From contig JAUXWS010000090.1 in NCBI GenBank assembly GCA_030685015.1, positions 1-30,094 on the forward strand: a stretch of 30,094 nucleotides of DNA, given 5' to 3'. A program made the position numbers and the translations under genes. Shown one piece after another: positions 1 through 8,748 of this stretch (its first letter is position 1; every line of letters begins with the position of its first letter). The notes under the pieces were generated by a model, which was not told the origin of the DNA, did no database searches, and saw only the letters and a list, made by a program, of their open reading frames with translations. Source of the DNA: a bacterium (GTDB lineage Bacteria > CAIWAD01).

Positions 1-136
1 AGTCCCACCCACGTGGTGGACGTGTTACTCTCATGCATGGCCGGGCTCCTTACGTTTCTGGGCACTGCCCAGTGTGGCTCTGGTCCCTCGTGGATCAACC
101 CACGGCCAACGTAGGGACCCGGCCGTTCCATAAGGT
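1..136. other. Non-coding DNA beyond the mscS truncation point
   Basis: No reading frame here continues the MscS protein. It contains the short inverted repeats CTGGGCA/TGCCCAG (about 60-76) and CCACGTGG (about 9-18). It may be the edge of an inserted element, but I recognise no transposase or intron signature in what is visible. Confidence 0.4.
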
Positions 137-1054
137 CTAGATGATGAGCACGTCCAGGCTGCTTGCGTTGAACTCGTTGAAGTAGACCGTGTACTGCTCG
201 GCATCGACGCCGGGGTCCTCGACGATGAGGCGGCGCACGCCCTCCACGAAGCGCTCCATCTGGTCGGCGGGCGTGGAGTAGAGCAGGCCCACGGACATGC
301 GCACCCTCCGCCGGGTCATGGCCGACCAGTTCTCGATCTGGCGCTCGGTGAGCATTTTGTTGGGCACGATGATGAGGCTGCGGCTGAAGGTGCGGATGCG
401 CGTGGAGCGGAAGCCGATGGTCTCGACGATGCCCTCCTGGCCGTCCACCATCACCCAGTCGCCCACGCGGAAGGGCTGGTCGCTGAGCACGACCACCGTG
501 CCCAGGATGTTGGCCAGCGTGTCCTGGGCCGCCAGCGCCACGGCCAGGCCGCCTATGCCCAGGCCGGCCACCAGGCTGGTCACCTGGTAGCCCATGTTGT
601 GGGCGATGAAGAGGGCGGCCATGGTCACCACCAGGAAGCGGAGCACGCCCGTGAGGATGGGCGAGAACTGGCGGCGGGCCGTTTCGTCGCGGCTGAAGAG
701 GCCGTCCTCGAGGAAGGCCGAGACGGGGATCACCAGGCGATAGAAGGCCCACACCGCCAGGACGGCCAGCACCACCTGCCAGATCTTCTCCAGGTAGCGG
801 GGCAGGTCCACCGGCACATCCGGCAGGTGCAGGGCACTCAGGGCCAGGTAACAGCCCAGGCTGATGATGAAGGCGCTGAGGGGCGGCCGCAGGGCCTTGA
901 TCACCAGGTCGTCGTGGCGCATGCTGGTCAGCGCGCTGATGCGGAGCAGCAGGCGCAGGATGACCTTCTCGAACAGAAGCTTGACGAGGACGGTGGCCGC
1001 CAGGATGCCGGCGGCGATGAACAGGCGGATCAACTCGGGGTTCAGGGTGCGCAA
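137..1054 (-). CDS. MscS-family mechanosensitive channel, C-terminus truncated
   Basis: Small-conductance mechanosensitive channel of the inner membrane, which releases solutes on hypo-osmotic shock. Three or four hydrophobic segments precede the pore-lining helix and beta domain; recognisable motifs are the glycine/alanine-rich stretch GLGIGGLAVALAAQDTLANI, then FRVGDWV and IVETIGFRSTRIRT. I chose the TTG at 1054 because GGAG lies 8 nt upstream and a hydrophobic N-terminus follows; the frame stays open upstream but that part looks non-coding. The protein (305 aa) stops at FNASSLDVLII, where relatives continue for roughly 50-60 residues of alpha/beta C-terminal domain. The sequence beyond the stop (1-136) has no similarity to that domain in any minus-strand frame, so the gene looks interrupted. 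It is divergent from the operon starting at 1291. Confidence 0.85.
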   Translation of the reverse strand: MRTLNPELIRLFIAAGILAATVLVKLLFEKVILRLLLRISALTSMRHDDLVIKALRPPLSAFIISLGCYLALSALHLPDVPVDLPRYLEKIWQVVLAVLAVWAFYRLVIPVSAFLEDGLFSRDETARRQFSPILTGVLRFLVVTMAALFIAHNMGYQVTSLVAGLGIGGLAVALAAQDTLANILGTVVVLSDQPFRVGDWVMVDGQEGIVETIGFRSTRIRTFSRSLIIVPNKMLTERQIENWSAMTRRRVRMSVGLLYSTPADQMERFVEGVRRLIVEDPGVDAEQYTVYFNEFNASSLDVLII

Positions 1055-1290
1055 GACTGGCTCTCCGTTGTTGGTGCTTGTGTCCGGCCCGTGTGCAGGC
1101 CCACGCCCGACAAGGTAGTCAAGCCGCCGGGCTGGGACCGCGCGGCCTGGAGGGCCCTCCAATTTGGCGCCTTGGTTGCAGCTTGCCGGGGACGGCGGTA
1201 GATTCCCCATGCAGCGTTCCATCAGGGCGACTGGGCGGCGGCCGGCCAGCGGTGGCTGCCGCCCCTTCAGCGTCACAGGTGAGGTCCACC

Positions 1291-2499
1291 ATGAAGCGAA
1301 TGTGCAGCCATTTGGCCCGGCACGCCTTGCCGGGCGCCCTCCTGCTCCTGCTCGCCCTTCTCTTCCAAAGCTCCGCCCGGGCCCAGGAGAGCGCCGTGGT
1401 GACGGCCACGGGCATGGCCCAGCTGGCGGGCGGCAACGCGGCCTCGGTGCGGGACGCCGCCCTGCGCGACGCCCTGCGCAAGGCGGTGGAGACGGGCCTG
1501 GGCACCCTGGTGGAGGGGCGCACGCTGGTGGAGAATTTTGCCCTGGTCAACGACCGGATCCTTAGCCGCGCCCAGGGTTTCGTCAGCTCCTACGAGGTGC
1601 TGGAGGAGGGGGAGCGGGACGGCGCCTACGTCATGACTGTCCGCGCTGAGGTCAACCGGCAGGTGCTGGGGGACGACGCGCGCTCGCTGGGCCTCCTCCA
1701 GGAACTGGTGGGCAAGCCGCGCCTGATGGTGCTGGTGGACGAATCCTGGCGGGCGGGGGATCCGCCCGGCGCACCCGAGGCCGTGGCCAATCCCGCCAGC
1801 GCGGCACGGTTGGCCGAGCGCTTGCTGGAGCGGGGTTTCCTGCTCGTGGACGCCGAGACGGCCCGCCGGGTGCGCGCCGCCGAGTCCCGTCGCCTGGACG
1901 AGGTCCTGGACGACGGAGAGGCGGTGCGGCTCCTGGCCCGGCGGGCGGCCGAGGAGAACGGCGCCGAGGTGCTGGTCCTGGGCGTGTGCGTGGCGGAGCC
2001 CGTCTCCGCAGTGGGCGGACGCGTGACGGCCAGCGCCACCTTCAGCGCCCGCATGGTGGACGCCTCCACCGGCGCCCTGATGGGTTCCACCCAGGCCACG
2101 CAGAACGGCGTGGGCATCAGTGCGGACCAGGCACGCGCCGCCAGCGCGGCCCGGGCCGCGGACGGCGCTTGCGAGGCGCTGGTCCGGCAGATCATGCAGT
2201 ACTGGCAGGACAAGGCCAACAACGGCCGGGAGGTGGTCGTCAAGCTGCACAACGTGGATTCCTATGTGCGGCAAGCCATGGCTTTCATCGACGGCCTGAA
2301 GCGGGTGCCGGGCGTGAGCGGCGCCCGCAAGCGCACCTGGGAGGAGGAGGAGCGCCGGCTGGAGGTGGACATCACCTATCTGGGCGGCGACCTGGACCAG
2401 CTCGTCGCGGCCATCGTGGCGACCCTGGGTCCGGACTTCCCCACGCTGGACCTGCGCCAGGCCAAGGGCAACAGCTTGGACTTTTATCTGAGGAAGTAG
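1291..2499 (+). CDS. Exported protein with FlgT N-terminal-like domain
   Basis: 402-residue exported protein of the flagellar-assembly-T N-terminal-like family. The start has AGGTGAGG 6-13 nt upstream and begins a clear signal peptide: basic MKRMCSHLARH, then a leucine-rich core ending near SSARAQ (about residue 34). Residues about 37-130 fit the FlgT_N pattern (DAALRDALRKAVETGLGTLV, then DRILSRAQGFVSSYEVL and a beta-rich end). The middle (about 145-310) resembles the nucleotide-free TolB-N/CsgG-like fold of outer-membrane assembly lipoproteins, and about 320-402 is a small alpha/beta domain. In Vibrio, FlgT supports an outer-membrane flagellar ring, but no flagellar gene is nearby, so a role in cell-envelope assembly is as likely. 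The next gene starts one base after its stop, so the two are probably translated together. Confidence 0.7.
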   Translation: MKRMCSHLARHALPGALLLLLALLFQSSARAQESAVVTATGMAQLAGGNAASVRDAALRDALRKAVETGLGTLVEGRTLVENFALVNDRILSRAQGFVSSYEVLEEGERDGAYVMTVRAEVNRQVLGDDARSLGLLQELVGKPRLMVLVDESWRAGDPPGAPEAVANPASAARLAERLLERGFLLVDAETARRVRAAESRRLDEVLDDGEAVRLLARRAAEENGAEVLVLGVCVAEPVSAVGGRVTASATFSARMVDASTGALMGSTQATQNGVGISADQARAASAARAADGACEALVRQIMQYWQDKANNGREVVVKLHNVDSYVRQAMAFIDGLKRVPGVSGARKRTWEEEERRLEVDITYLGGDLDQLVAAIVATLGPDFPTLDLRQAKGNSLDFYLRK

Positions 2500-2500
2500 G

Positions 2501-4717
2501 ATGGCGGCCACCACCTTGAGCGGGAGGCCGCGCCCCACGGCCATGCGGCAAGGGCGGCGGGCGGCCCTAGTCGTGCTCCTGTTGCTGGCGTTGCCTCTGT
2601 GGGGCACTGAGCCGGTGGGGCCGGAGATCGTCGTCACCGATGTCATCATGGACGATCGGGCCGACGTGGACGCCGCTTTCCTGGCCGACGGCGGGCGCGA
2701 GCTGGCGGCCGCGGCGGGCAGCCGGCTGGTCGCCCTGCTGGCCGCCAACCCCGGCTGGCGCGTCCACCCGGACTTCCTGGAGCATCCCGCCAACGACCTG
2801 AGGGCTCTGGAACAGGGCAGGGACCGCATCTACGCCCGCGGCGTGACGACCCGCGCCGACATCCGCCAGACCCGCTACTGGGGCGACCGCCGCCTCTGGA
2901 CCTTCACGGTCGGGCTGCGCCTGGAGTTCTTCGACATCCGCAGCGGCCAGGTCTGGTTCGGGCAGGACGCCACGGTGCGCGTTCCGGTGGAGACGGCTGT
3001 CGAGCTGGATCGCGGCGAGCGGACCCGCCAGTTCACGGACGCCTTCAACCTGGCCCTGGAGACGGCCGCCGCACTGGCCGGGCGCAACTACCGGCCCGGC
3101 AGCGTGGAGGCAGTGGCCACCAGGCGGATGGCGGACGGCCTGTACGCCGTCGACCGCGGTTCCCGCCACGGACTGCCACCGGGCGCCACGGGCGAGATGC
3201 AGCGTGGCGCCGAGCGTTGGCTGCTGCGCCTGGAGGAGGTGGAGAGCGCCTACAGCTTGGCGCGGGTGACGGCGGGGTCGACCACGGAAGCGCCTCCCGC
3301 CGGTCTCGTTGTTCGATTCAGCGGCGTCAACGGCCTGCTGGCGCTGGAGGGACCGCAGCTGGCGGTGGCGGGGGCGGCCCTGCCCGCCGCCGGCGAGCTG
3401 GACGAGTGCTTCGACGTGGACTCCGCCACGCTGGGCCAGTGGCTGCACGACGCCCTGGTGGACACTCGCGCCTTCAACCTGCTGCCGCCGCTGCTGGCGG
3501 CCGGGGAGGCGCCGTCCGAGCTGTCCGCCGCCTTCTTCCGGGCGCAGAGCGTCTTCTCGGCGGTGGGCGACCTGCGCCACGACGAGATCGTGGGGCATCG
3601 CAGCCTGCCGCAGGTCCTGGCCCGACTGGTGGTGACCCACGCCGATCTCACCCGCGCCGTCCGGCTGGGCTACGAGGCGCGCATCCTGCGGCTGGGCCTG
3701 CTGCTCGAGATCTACGACCGGCGCACCCACGAGGTCCTGCTCAGCCAGGCCCTGGAGGGCACGCGCCGCGAGAAGCACAGCGAGCAGTACCGCCAGACGG
3801 ACCTGGTGGCCGCCTGGCGGGAACTGGCGCGCAGCACCACGGCCGATCTCGCCCGGCAGGCGGCCGCCGCCTGGCGGCCGGCGGGACGGGAGCTGGAGGT
3901 GGCGGGCGTGGACGCCAAGGGCGGCATCCTGCTCAAAGGCGATGCCGTTCCCGGTGAGCGGGGCCGCCTGCTGCGTCCGGGCGAGGTGCTGCTCGACCGC
4001 CGGGGCGAGGCGCTGGCCCGGCGGCTTGCTCCCTACGGCATCGCCGAGCTGGAGAGCGGACGCCCCGACCCGCGGGCGCGCCTGGCGTTGAGCGACGGCC
4101 GAACCCTGCCGCAGCCGGGCGACCGCCTGCTTTTGCCGGCCGCCGCACCGCGGCCGGGGGCACGCATCCGGCACGTGGAGATCGGTGGCGAAAAGGTCCA
4201 GGCGGACTGGCATCCGGGTGAAAGGCGCGTCACCTTGTGGGCGCACCAGGCGCTGGGCGCCAGCGGGCGTTTCAACATGCTGGCCCCCGCCGCGCTGGCG
4301 GCGGAGGCGGCTGCCGCCGAAGTGGCGCTGGCGGGCGGGGAGTTCCGCGCCGTGGACCTGGACGAGATCCTGCTCGCCGAGGAACCGCAGCCCCAGGTGC
4401 TGGTGGACCTGCGCGTCGGCCTGGGCCGCTGGGAGCGCACGGCCGGTCCCTACAAGGCGGACCTGGTTTTCACGACGGGGGCGGAGTTGGCCTTCTTCAA
4501 CGCGACCGGCGAGCCTCTCCTCCTCTTCACGGACGGGGGCGGCAGCGCCACGCACATCAGGAAGAAGGCCTGGACGTTGACGGAGCAACAGGTGCTGGCC
4601 GAAGGACGGGTGGTCCAAGGCGTGACGGAGGAGGAGTATGGCGACCGGCTGGACGCCTGCCTTCGCGTCTGCCTGGAGAAACTGGGCGAGGAGATCCGCG
4701 GCGGCGCCGGGCGCTGA
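2501..4717 (+). CDS. Large exported protein of unknown function
   Basis: 738-residue protein that I do not recognise. It has an N-terminal export signal: the hydrophobic stretch ALVVLLLLALPLWG follows MRQGRRA. The ATG at 2501 follows the previous stop by one base with GAGGAAG upstream; the ATG at 2543 would give a tidier signal peptide and is the main alternative. The rest is soluble and alternates beta-rich and alpha-helical segments without cysteine pairs or catalytic motifs. The second half has repeated short glycine-rich beta units of the type seen in FlgT middle and C-terminal domains (for example KGGILLKGDAVPGERGRLLR), which is suggestive only. Its coupling to the FlgT_N-like gene suggests both act together in the periplasm or at the outer membrane. 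Confidence 0.75.
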   Translation: MAATTLSGRPRPTAMRQGRRAALVVLLLLALPLWGTEPVGPEIVVTDVIMDDRADVDAAFLADGGRELAAAAGSRLVALLAANPGWRVHPDFLEHPANDLRALEQGRDRIYARGVTTRADIRQTRYWGDRRLWTFTVGLRLEFFDIRSGQVWFGQDATVRVPVETAVELDRGERTRQFTDAFNLALETAAALAGRNYRPGSVEAVATRRMADGLYAVDRGSRHGLPPGATGEMQRGAERWLLRLEEVESAYSLARVTAGSTTEAPPAGLVVRFSGVNGLLALEGPQLAVAGAALPAAGELDECFDVDSATLGQWLHDALVDTRAFNLLPPLLAAGEAPSELSAAFFRAQSVFSAVGDLRHDEIVGHRSLPQVLARLVVTHADLTRAVRLGYEARILRLGLLLEIYDRRTHEVLLSQALEGTRREKHSEQYRQTDLVAAWRELARSTTADLARQAAAAWRPAGRELEVAGVDAKGGILLKGDAVPGERGRLLRPGEVLLDRRGEALARRLAPYGIAELESGRPDPRARLALSDGRTLPQPGDRLLLPAAAPRPGARIRHVEIGGEKVQADWHPGERRVTLWAHQALGASGRFNMLAPAALAAEAAAAEVALAGGEFRAVDLDEILLAEEPQPQVLVDLRVGLGRWERTAGPYKADLVFTTGAELAFFNATGEPLLLFTDGGGSATHIRKKAWTLTEQQVLAEGRVVQGVTEEEYGDRLDACLRVCLEKLGEEIRGGAGR

Positions 4718-4734
4718 CGCGGGAAAGGCGAATC

Positions 4735-5535
4735 ATGACGACACTGACCCTGCACACGGACGACCAGGTGGCCCTCGTCACCTTGAACCGCCCCCAGGTG
4801 CGCAATGCCATCGACGAGCGGATGGTGCGCGAGCTGCGCGGCCTGGTGGACGAACTGGAGCGGGACGATGGCCTGCGCGCCGTGGTCCTGACCGGGGCCG
4901 GCAAGGCCTTTTGCAGCGGCATGGATCTGGACTATCTGGCGCGCACGGCCCAGGCTCCCGCAGTGGAGCTCCGCCGCGACACGGAGCACCTGCGCGAGCT
5001 CTTTGTCGCCATCCGCTCCAGTCGGCTGCCCTGGATCGCCGCCGTCAATGGGCCGGCGGTGGCGGGCGGGGCCGGTCTCGCCACTGTCTGCGACCTGGTG
5101 CTGGCCGATCGCGGCCATGCCCGCTTCGGCTACCCCGAGGTGCAGATCGGCTTCATCCCCGCCCTGGTCGCCGTGCTGCTCGTGGCCCGGGTGGGGGAGA
5201 CGGCCGCCCGCGACCTGCTGCTCACCGGCCGGCTGGTCAAGCCCGACGCCGCCCAGCGCCTGGGCCTCGTCAACGAGCTGGCCGAGGAGGGCCAAGTGCT
5301 GGCCCTGGCCGGCCAGCGGGCCCGTGCCCTGGCCCGTGGCTGCGCGCCGGGGGCCGTCGCCGCCACCAAATCCCTGCTGGAGCGCCTGCGCGGCCGGGAC
5401 ACGGCCTCCGCCATGGACATCGCGGTGGAAGCCAACATCCGGCAGCGGACGGACGAGGAGTGCCACCGCGGTGTGCGGGCCTTCCTGGACAAGGAGGAAC
5501 TGGATTGGCGGCGGAGGGGTGGGGAGTCCGCCTGA
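4735..5535 (+). CDS. Enoyl-CoA hydratase/isomerase family protein (methylglutaconyl-CoA hydratase-like)
   Basis: 266-residue crotonase-fold enzyme acting on acyl-CoA thioesters in the cytoplasm. The oxyanion-hole segments are AGKAFCSGMDL (about 57-67) and AAVNGPAVAGGAGLA (about 100-114). Of the two acidic residues used by classical hydratases, the one in the PEV segment (FGYPEVQIGFIP, matching rat Glu164) is present, but the one in the GGxxE segment (rat Glu144) is glycine. That single-acid pattern, with GETAARDLLLTGRL after it, matches bacterial methylglutaconyl-CoA hydratases (leucine degradation) better than fatty-acid beta-oxidation hydratases. Substrate assignment is inference. The start ATG has GAAAGG upstream and lies 17 nt after the previous gene. 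No other leucine-catabolic genes are in the window. Confidence 0.88.
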   Translation: MTTLTLHTDDQVALVTLNRPQVRNAIDERMVRELRGLVDELERDDGLRAVVLTGAGKAFCSGMDLDYLARTAQAPAVELRRDTEHLRELFVAIRSSRLPWIAAVNGPAVAGGAGLATVCDLVLADRGHARFGYPEVQIGFIPALVAVLLVARVGETAARDLLLTGRLVKPDAAQRLGLVNELAEEGQVLALAGQRARALARGCAPGAVAATKSLLERLRGRDTASAMDIAVEANIRQRTDEECHRGVRAFLDKEELDWRRRGGESA

Positions 5536-5948
5536 TGGTGGAGTGGCTGGCCGCGCTGTTCGGTTCTTCCCTGCTCTGGTATCTGGGCGGCCTGTCCGTC
5601 GTCACCTTTGTCAGCACCCTCCTGCTGGTGCCATGGGTGATCGTGCGCATTCCCGCGGATTACTTCAGCCGGCGGCGTCCGCCCAAGCCACCCTGGGCCG
5701 ACGAACACCCGGTGGTCCGTATCCTGCTGCGCAGCCTGCGCAACGCGGCGGGCGTGGTCTTCATTCTCGCGGGCGTGGTTCTGTTGGCGCTTCCCGGCCA
5801 GGGCTTGCTCACCATCCTCGTCGGCCTCTTGCTCATGACTTTTCCCGGCAAGTACCGGCTGGAGCGATGGGCCATTTCCCGACCACCGGTCTTGCGCGCG
5901 GTCAACTGGCTGCGCCGGCGCGCCGGACGCCGGGATCTCAGCCTGTAG
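5535..5948 (+). CDS. Small two-helix membrane protein (PGPGW-like)
   Basis: 137-residue integral membrane protein. Its ATG overlaps the stop of the hydratase gene (TGATG), indicating translational coupling. It has one hydrophobic stretch at about residues 5-35 and a second, hairpin-like one at about 68-95 (GVVFILAGVVLLALPGQG, then LLTILVGLLLMTFPGKYRLE), followed by a basic C-terminal tail. The proline/glycine turn between hydrophobic halves and the following charged block resemble the PGPGW putative transmembrane family. No catalytic motif is seen and the function is unknown. It is the last gene of the 1291-5948 operon and converges on the beta-helix gene 17 nt away. Confidence 0.75.
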   Translation: MVEWLAALFGSSLLWYLGGLSVVTFVSTLLLVPWVIVRIPADYFSRRRPPKPPWADEHPVVRILLRSLRNAAGVVFILAGVVLLALPGQGLLTILVGLLLMTFPGKYRLERWAISRPPVLRAVNWLRRRAGRRDLSL

Positions 5949-5965
5949 CTGGTGGTCGCACGCCT

Positions 5966-7648
5966 TCATCGGCCCGGCAACAACGCCACCACCCGGTAGA
6001 AGCGCCGGAGGCCGGCCAGTCCGCCCACATGCACGGTCTGCTCCTCCTCCCCCGTCCACAGGGTCTCCGTCTCACCGGGCGGAAAGGAGGGGTCGGCGGA
6101 ACTTTCCAGGCGATAGCCGAGCGCGACGGGCACGGTGCTCCAGGACAAGAAGACGTCGCCGCCCGACAAGGCCAGTTCCAGGTGCGGGCGGGGCGCGGGC
6201 GCCAAGCGGCGCCAAACCTTGACCGTGTCGGTGGCGGACAGGCCCTGCGGCGTCTCGGCGCGCAGCAGCAGCGTGATCAGGGTGTCGCCCGCCGCCGGCG
6301 GCGTCCAACGCAGGGAATCCCCCCACACCTCCAACTGACCAGGACCCTCCAGTGAGAAGGCGAGGCCGGGCACCGGTCGGAAATGGCCGGCCGGATGCAG
6401 GACCAGTGTCTCACCCGCCGCCAGCGCGGCGAAGCCCAGGCCGGGGGAGAGCAGCGGGGTGAAGAGGGAATCGGGCAGGATGGGATCGATGTGCACGACC
6501 CCGAAGGCGCCATCGGCGGCGTCATGGATGTGCAGGGCGATGAGGGCGGGGTCGGTCGTGCCCCACCAGTTGCCTCGGGCCTGGATGACGCTGGCCGTGT
6601 TGTTGTAGAAGTCCCACACGGCGCCGCCGTTGCCGTTGCCATGGAGCCGGTTGCTGCCGGGATCCTCAACCGTGCCGAAGTCGGGGGCACAGGCGCTGGT
6701 GATGGTCACGCCCCAGTCGTTGTCCTCCAGGCAGCAGCCGCGGAAAACCGGCAGCGCGCCGGTGTTGACGTTGATCCCGCTGCCGCCGAGGTTGGGATTG
6801 ACATAGCGGCTGGCGTGGATCCAGCAGCGTTCGAGGCTCCCCTGGGCGCCGCTGCCCTGGATGACGACACCGCTGCGGAAGTTCACGATCTCGCAGTCGC
6901 TGAGCCGCGGATTGCCGCTCATCCACAGGGAGAAGCCGCTGGCCGGGTTGGCCGGACCACGTCCTTCCAGCCGGCAGGACACAAGGCGCGGACTGTTGGT
7001 GCCCTGGATGCCGATGCTGACCGCGTTGCGCGGGCTGGCCCCCTCCGTGTTGTTGCCACGAATGACACAGTGCTCCAGCACGGGGCTGCAACCGCCGGTG
7101 ATCTCCACACCGTAGCGGGAGTTGCCCTCGATCAGGCAGTGGCGCAGCACGGGATGGCTGCCCAGGAAGCAGTGCAGGCCGCTGCTGTAGTTGCCGACCA
7201 GCGTGCAGTACTCCACGGTAGGTGAGCTGCCCAGGCAGTTGAGGCCGTCGGCGCCACCCCCCACTGTGACACAGCGCAGCAGGCTGCCGGAAGCGGCGCC
7301 GTCCAGGATGAGGCCGCTCCAGCTGTTGGGCTGGCCGCTCTGGGATTGGGCGAGGATGGGCTCCCAGGGCGTGCCCAGGGCCAGCATCGTGCCGTGGACG
7401 CGCAGCTCCTGGTTGCCGGCCACCGTCCACTGTGTTCCCGCCGGCCAGCGCAGCGTGTCCCCTGTGCTGATGATGACGGCTTGCTGCTGCAGGTAGTCCG
7501 GCCAGTCGCCGGTGACCGCGCCGCCGCTAAGGGCGACCAGATCGGCCGGCGTGTAGCTCAAGCCTGTGCCGGGGCTGGTCCAGGCGTGGGCGGCGGCGGT
7601 GATCAGCAAGAAGACGGTGAAGAGCCCCAGGAGGCGTCTTGTGTTCAT
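5966..7648 (-). CDS. Secreted right-handed beta-helix protein with C-terminal FnIII-like domain
   Basis: 560-residue secreted protein. The ATG at 7648 is preceded by GGAG and begins a signal peptide (MNTRRLLGLFTVFLLITAAA, then HA). Residues about 60-390 are made of parallel beta-helix repeats of about 22-24 residues, each with a C-x-(V/I/L)-x-G/N pattern, for example PTVEYCTLVGN, PVLRHCLIEGN and PVLEHCVIRGN, as in pectate-lyase-fold/PbH1 proteins. No pectate-lyase catalytic set is evident. A linker rich in proline and glycine leads to a fibronectin-III-like domain at about 480-560 (LELALSGGDVFLSWSTV and the RFYRVVA end). It has no PNPFN sorting domain, unlike two other secreted proteins here. 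It lies 75 nt downstream of the SRPBCC gene on the same strand and may be co-transcribed. Likely an extracellular or surface binding protein. Confidence 0.85.
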   Translation of the reverse strand: MNTRRLLGLFTVFLLITAAAHAWTSPGTGLSYTPADLVALSGGAVTGDWPDYLQQQAVIISTGDTLRWPAGTQWTVAGNQELRVHGTMLALGTPWEPILAQSQSGQPNSWSGLILDGAASGSLLRCVTVGGGADGLNCLGSSPTVEYCTLVGNYSSGLHCFLGSHPVLRHCLIEGNSRYGVEITGGCSPVLEHCVIRGNNTEGASPRNAVSIGIQGTNSPRLVSCRLEGRGPANPASGFSLWMSGNPRLSDCEIVNFRSGVVIQGSGAQGSLERCWIHASRYVNPNLGGSGINVNTGALPVFRGCCLEDNDWGVTITSACAPDFGTVEDPGSNRLHGNGNGGAVWDFYNNTASVIQARGNWWGTTDPALIALHIHDAADGAFGVVHIDPILPDSLFTPLLSPGLGFAALAAGETLVLHPAGHFRPVPGLAFSLEGPGQLEVWGDSLRWTPPAAGDTLITLLLRAETPQGLSATDTVKVWRRLAPAPRPHLELALSGGDVFLSWSTVPVALGYRLESSADPSFPPGETETLWTGEEEQTVHVGGLAGLRRFYRVVALLPGR

Positions 7649-7723
7649 GGAAGACTCCAAACTTGTGCCCCAGGCAGGCACGCTGCCTACTCCGGTCTAA
7701 CATGGCGCTTTGGACGTGGTGTG

Positions 7724-8302
7724 TCAGGGCTGGCCGCCCTCCGCTTCCCCCGTTGCCACGTCCAAAGTGTCCGGCGCCATGGCCTCCGCCTCGGTGGCAC
7801 GCTTGAGGTTGTCCAGACCCTGCTGGAACATGGGGCCGATCATGGCGCCGGCCAGCATCTTGAAGTAGGGGCCGACCACGGGCATGTCCATCTCGCCGGC
7901 CATGCTCCAGCTGACCACGGTGGAGGCGCCCGGCCCGGGCACCGCGCGCATGATGGAGCGGGCGGGCTTGGGGCTGTCCGCGAAAAAGACGTCGTACTCC
8001 ACCAGGCCGGGCTCGCAACGGGTCAGGACCAGGCGGCCGCCGCCCGTGCCGTCGGTCCAGCTCTGGCTGGCGCCCACGCCGCGGGTGATCTCCCCCAGCG
8101 TGGTGACGATGGTGGTGTCGGCCTGCTCCCAGGGGGACCACTCGGGCCAACGGGCCAGATCCTCGAGCAGCGGCTGGATGCGGTGGAGGGGGGCGTCCAC
8201 GGCCACACTGCGCTCCACGTGGAAATCGTCGGGCAGCACCAGTCCGCCCGCGATGAGCAGGGCGAGCACGGCCGCCAGGCCGATCAGCATTTTCTTGATC
8301 AT
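7724..8302 (-). CDS. Membrane-anchored SRPBCC family protein (polyketide cyclase/dehydrase-like)
   Basis: 192-residue protein. The start is well defined: AGGAGG lies a few bases upstream of the ATG, which begins MIKKMLIGLAAVLALLIAGG, an N-terminal membrane anchor. The remainder matches the START/SRPBCC helix-grip fold: an early strand HVERSVAVDAPLHRIQPLLE, the conserved WPEWSPWE segment, an antiparallel sheet (VVSWSMAGEMDMP) and a long C-terminal helix (FQQGLDNLKRATEAEA). Such proteins bind hydrophobic ligands, but no ligand can be predicted. Proteins with this anchor-plus-SRPBCC arrangement are common single genes of unknown role. Confidence 0.85.
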   Translation of the reverse strand: MIKKMLIGLAAVLALLIAGGLVLPDDFHVERSVAVDAPLHRIQPLLEDLARWPEWSPWEQADTTIVTTLGEITRGVGASQSWTDGTGGGRLVLTRCEPGLVEYDVFFADSPKPARSIMRAVPGPGASTVVSWSMAGEMDMPVVGPYFKMLAGAMIGPMFQQGLDNLKRATEAEAMAPDTLDVATGEAEGGQP

Positions 8303-8731
8303 GATTCCTCCTGGACTGGACGGCCAAGCCGTCACCCGGTGTTGTCAGGTCAGGCGGCCGGGTGGAAGGCCGATGGCCTCCCGGCCGCGGGCGGAAGGCC
8401 ATGGATTCCGCCCGGAGGAAAATAGGCTGAACGAGGGTCAGAGGCCAGCACAAAGTACGGCGGGGGAGGGAGGGCTCCTCTAGCTTTTTGTGAACAGCTG
8501 CGCCCTCCCACCTCCTCCCCACCCGCCCTGGCCGTTGGGGAGCACGCGTCCCAACGGATTTCCGCACATTCAGGTTCCCAAGGAATTTCCTCAAATTGGA
8601 CATTCGGAACAATGTTGCCCGGGTGATCGGACAGGGCACGCCTGTCGGGTCCGCAATCAGCCACGCTGTCAAGGTCAGCGGGCATGGCCCCAGTGACAAA
8701 TCGGCTCCGGACGGGAGGCGCTTTGCTGCCC

Positions 8732-8748
8732 CAGCGCCAACGGCGCGA
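8732..8748 (+). repeat. Intergenic GCGCCAACGGCGC element, copy 1
   Basis: The 17-nt string CAGCGCCAACGGCGCGA, itself a short hairpin (GCGCC-AAC-GGCGC), recurs at 29860-29876 and its core recurs inverted at 29940-29952. In both places it is followed closely by a TCAT string and then a large GC-rich hairpin. This looks like a dispersed intergenic repeat family near the SUMF1 genes. Confidence 0.6.

Noticed and set aside
1-76. Possible group II intron end next to the mscS truncation
   Set aside because: A GTGCC string follows a small hairpin on the minus strand, but no domain V structure or intron-encoded protein is visible and the boundary does not coincide with the end of MscS homology.
599-1201. 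Long plus-strand open frames opposite the mscS gene
   Set aside because: They are shadows in GC-rich DNA with low-complexity His/Gln/Gly translations and no motifs; the minus-strand MscS frame explains the region.
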